This document shows, piece by piece, positions 5,049 to 5,050 of a DNA stretch of 5,050 nucleotides. The notes beneath the pieces were generated by a model. It ran no database searches and was not told where the DNA came from. It saw only the letters and a program-made list of their open reading frames with translations. The position numbers were made by a program, and so were the translations under genes. Where the stretch lies: the NCBI GenBank assembly GCA_003070825.1, contig QBLP01000155.1, positions 1 through 5,050 of the forward strand. Reading direction: 5' to 3'. This stretch comes from Halanaerobium sp. GTDB lineage: Bacteria > Bacillota > Halanaerobiia > Halanaerobiales > Halanaerobiaceae. The stretch's first letter is position 1, and every line of letters starts with the position of its first letter.

Positions 5049-5050
5049 AT

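Overview
The window looks like ordinary chromosomal sequence from an AT-rich, low-GC bacterium of the Firmicutes type. Strong AGGAGG/GAGGAGTG ribosome binding sites precede most genes, and -35/-10 promoters and GC-stem terminators are easy to read. One gene encodes an exported Spy/CpxP/ZraP-like protein, a family normally periplasmic in diderm cells. Together with the style of the proteins, this suggests an anaerobic diderm Firmicute such as a member of the Halanaerobiales. That assignment is inference; no rRNA or other marker gene is present.

Layout. (1) Positions 1-1533, plus strand: a two-gene unit of a membrane-embedded site-2 metalloprotease with two CBS domains and a small DUF2177-type membrane protein. 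(2) 1534-2363, plus strand: a separately promoted gene for the exported LTxxQ (Spy/CpxP-like) protein. Its control region carries an 11-bp-period direct repeat like a PhoB/OmpR-family box, and its leader holds a perfect 10-bp inverted repeat. A bidirectional terminator follows. (3) 2394-3286, minus strand: an exported protein of unknown function with a helical N-terminal part, 22-residue Tyr-rich repeats and a very acidic Asp/Trp tail, read from a near-consensus promoter. (4) 3304-4290, plus strand: a divergently transcribed two-gene operon of a complete bacteriohemerythrin and a CheX-type CheY-P phosphatase, overlapping by one base and closed by a terminator. (5) 4334-4968, plus strand: a single gene for a two-TM protein with a bacterial PH-like (DUF304-like) domain, followed by a hairpin. 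(6) The right edge carries a TTGACA promoter pointing out of the window.

Functional reading. The left half has an envelope theme: intramembrane protease, small membrane protein, Spy-like chaperone and an exported repeat protein. The hemerythrin-CheX operon suggests a link between O2 (or redox/NO) binding and dephosphorylation of CheY-like regulators. I see no mobile element, CRISPR array, tRNA or rRNA. No gene-free stretch exceeds 300 bases. The observations most worth following up are the hemerythrin-CheX coupling, the regulatory region of the Spy-like gene, and the uncharacterised exported Tyr-repeat/Asp-tail protein.
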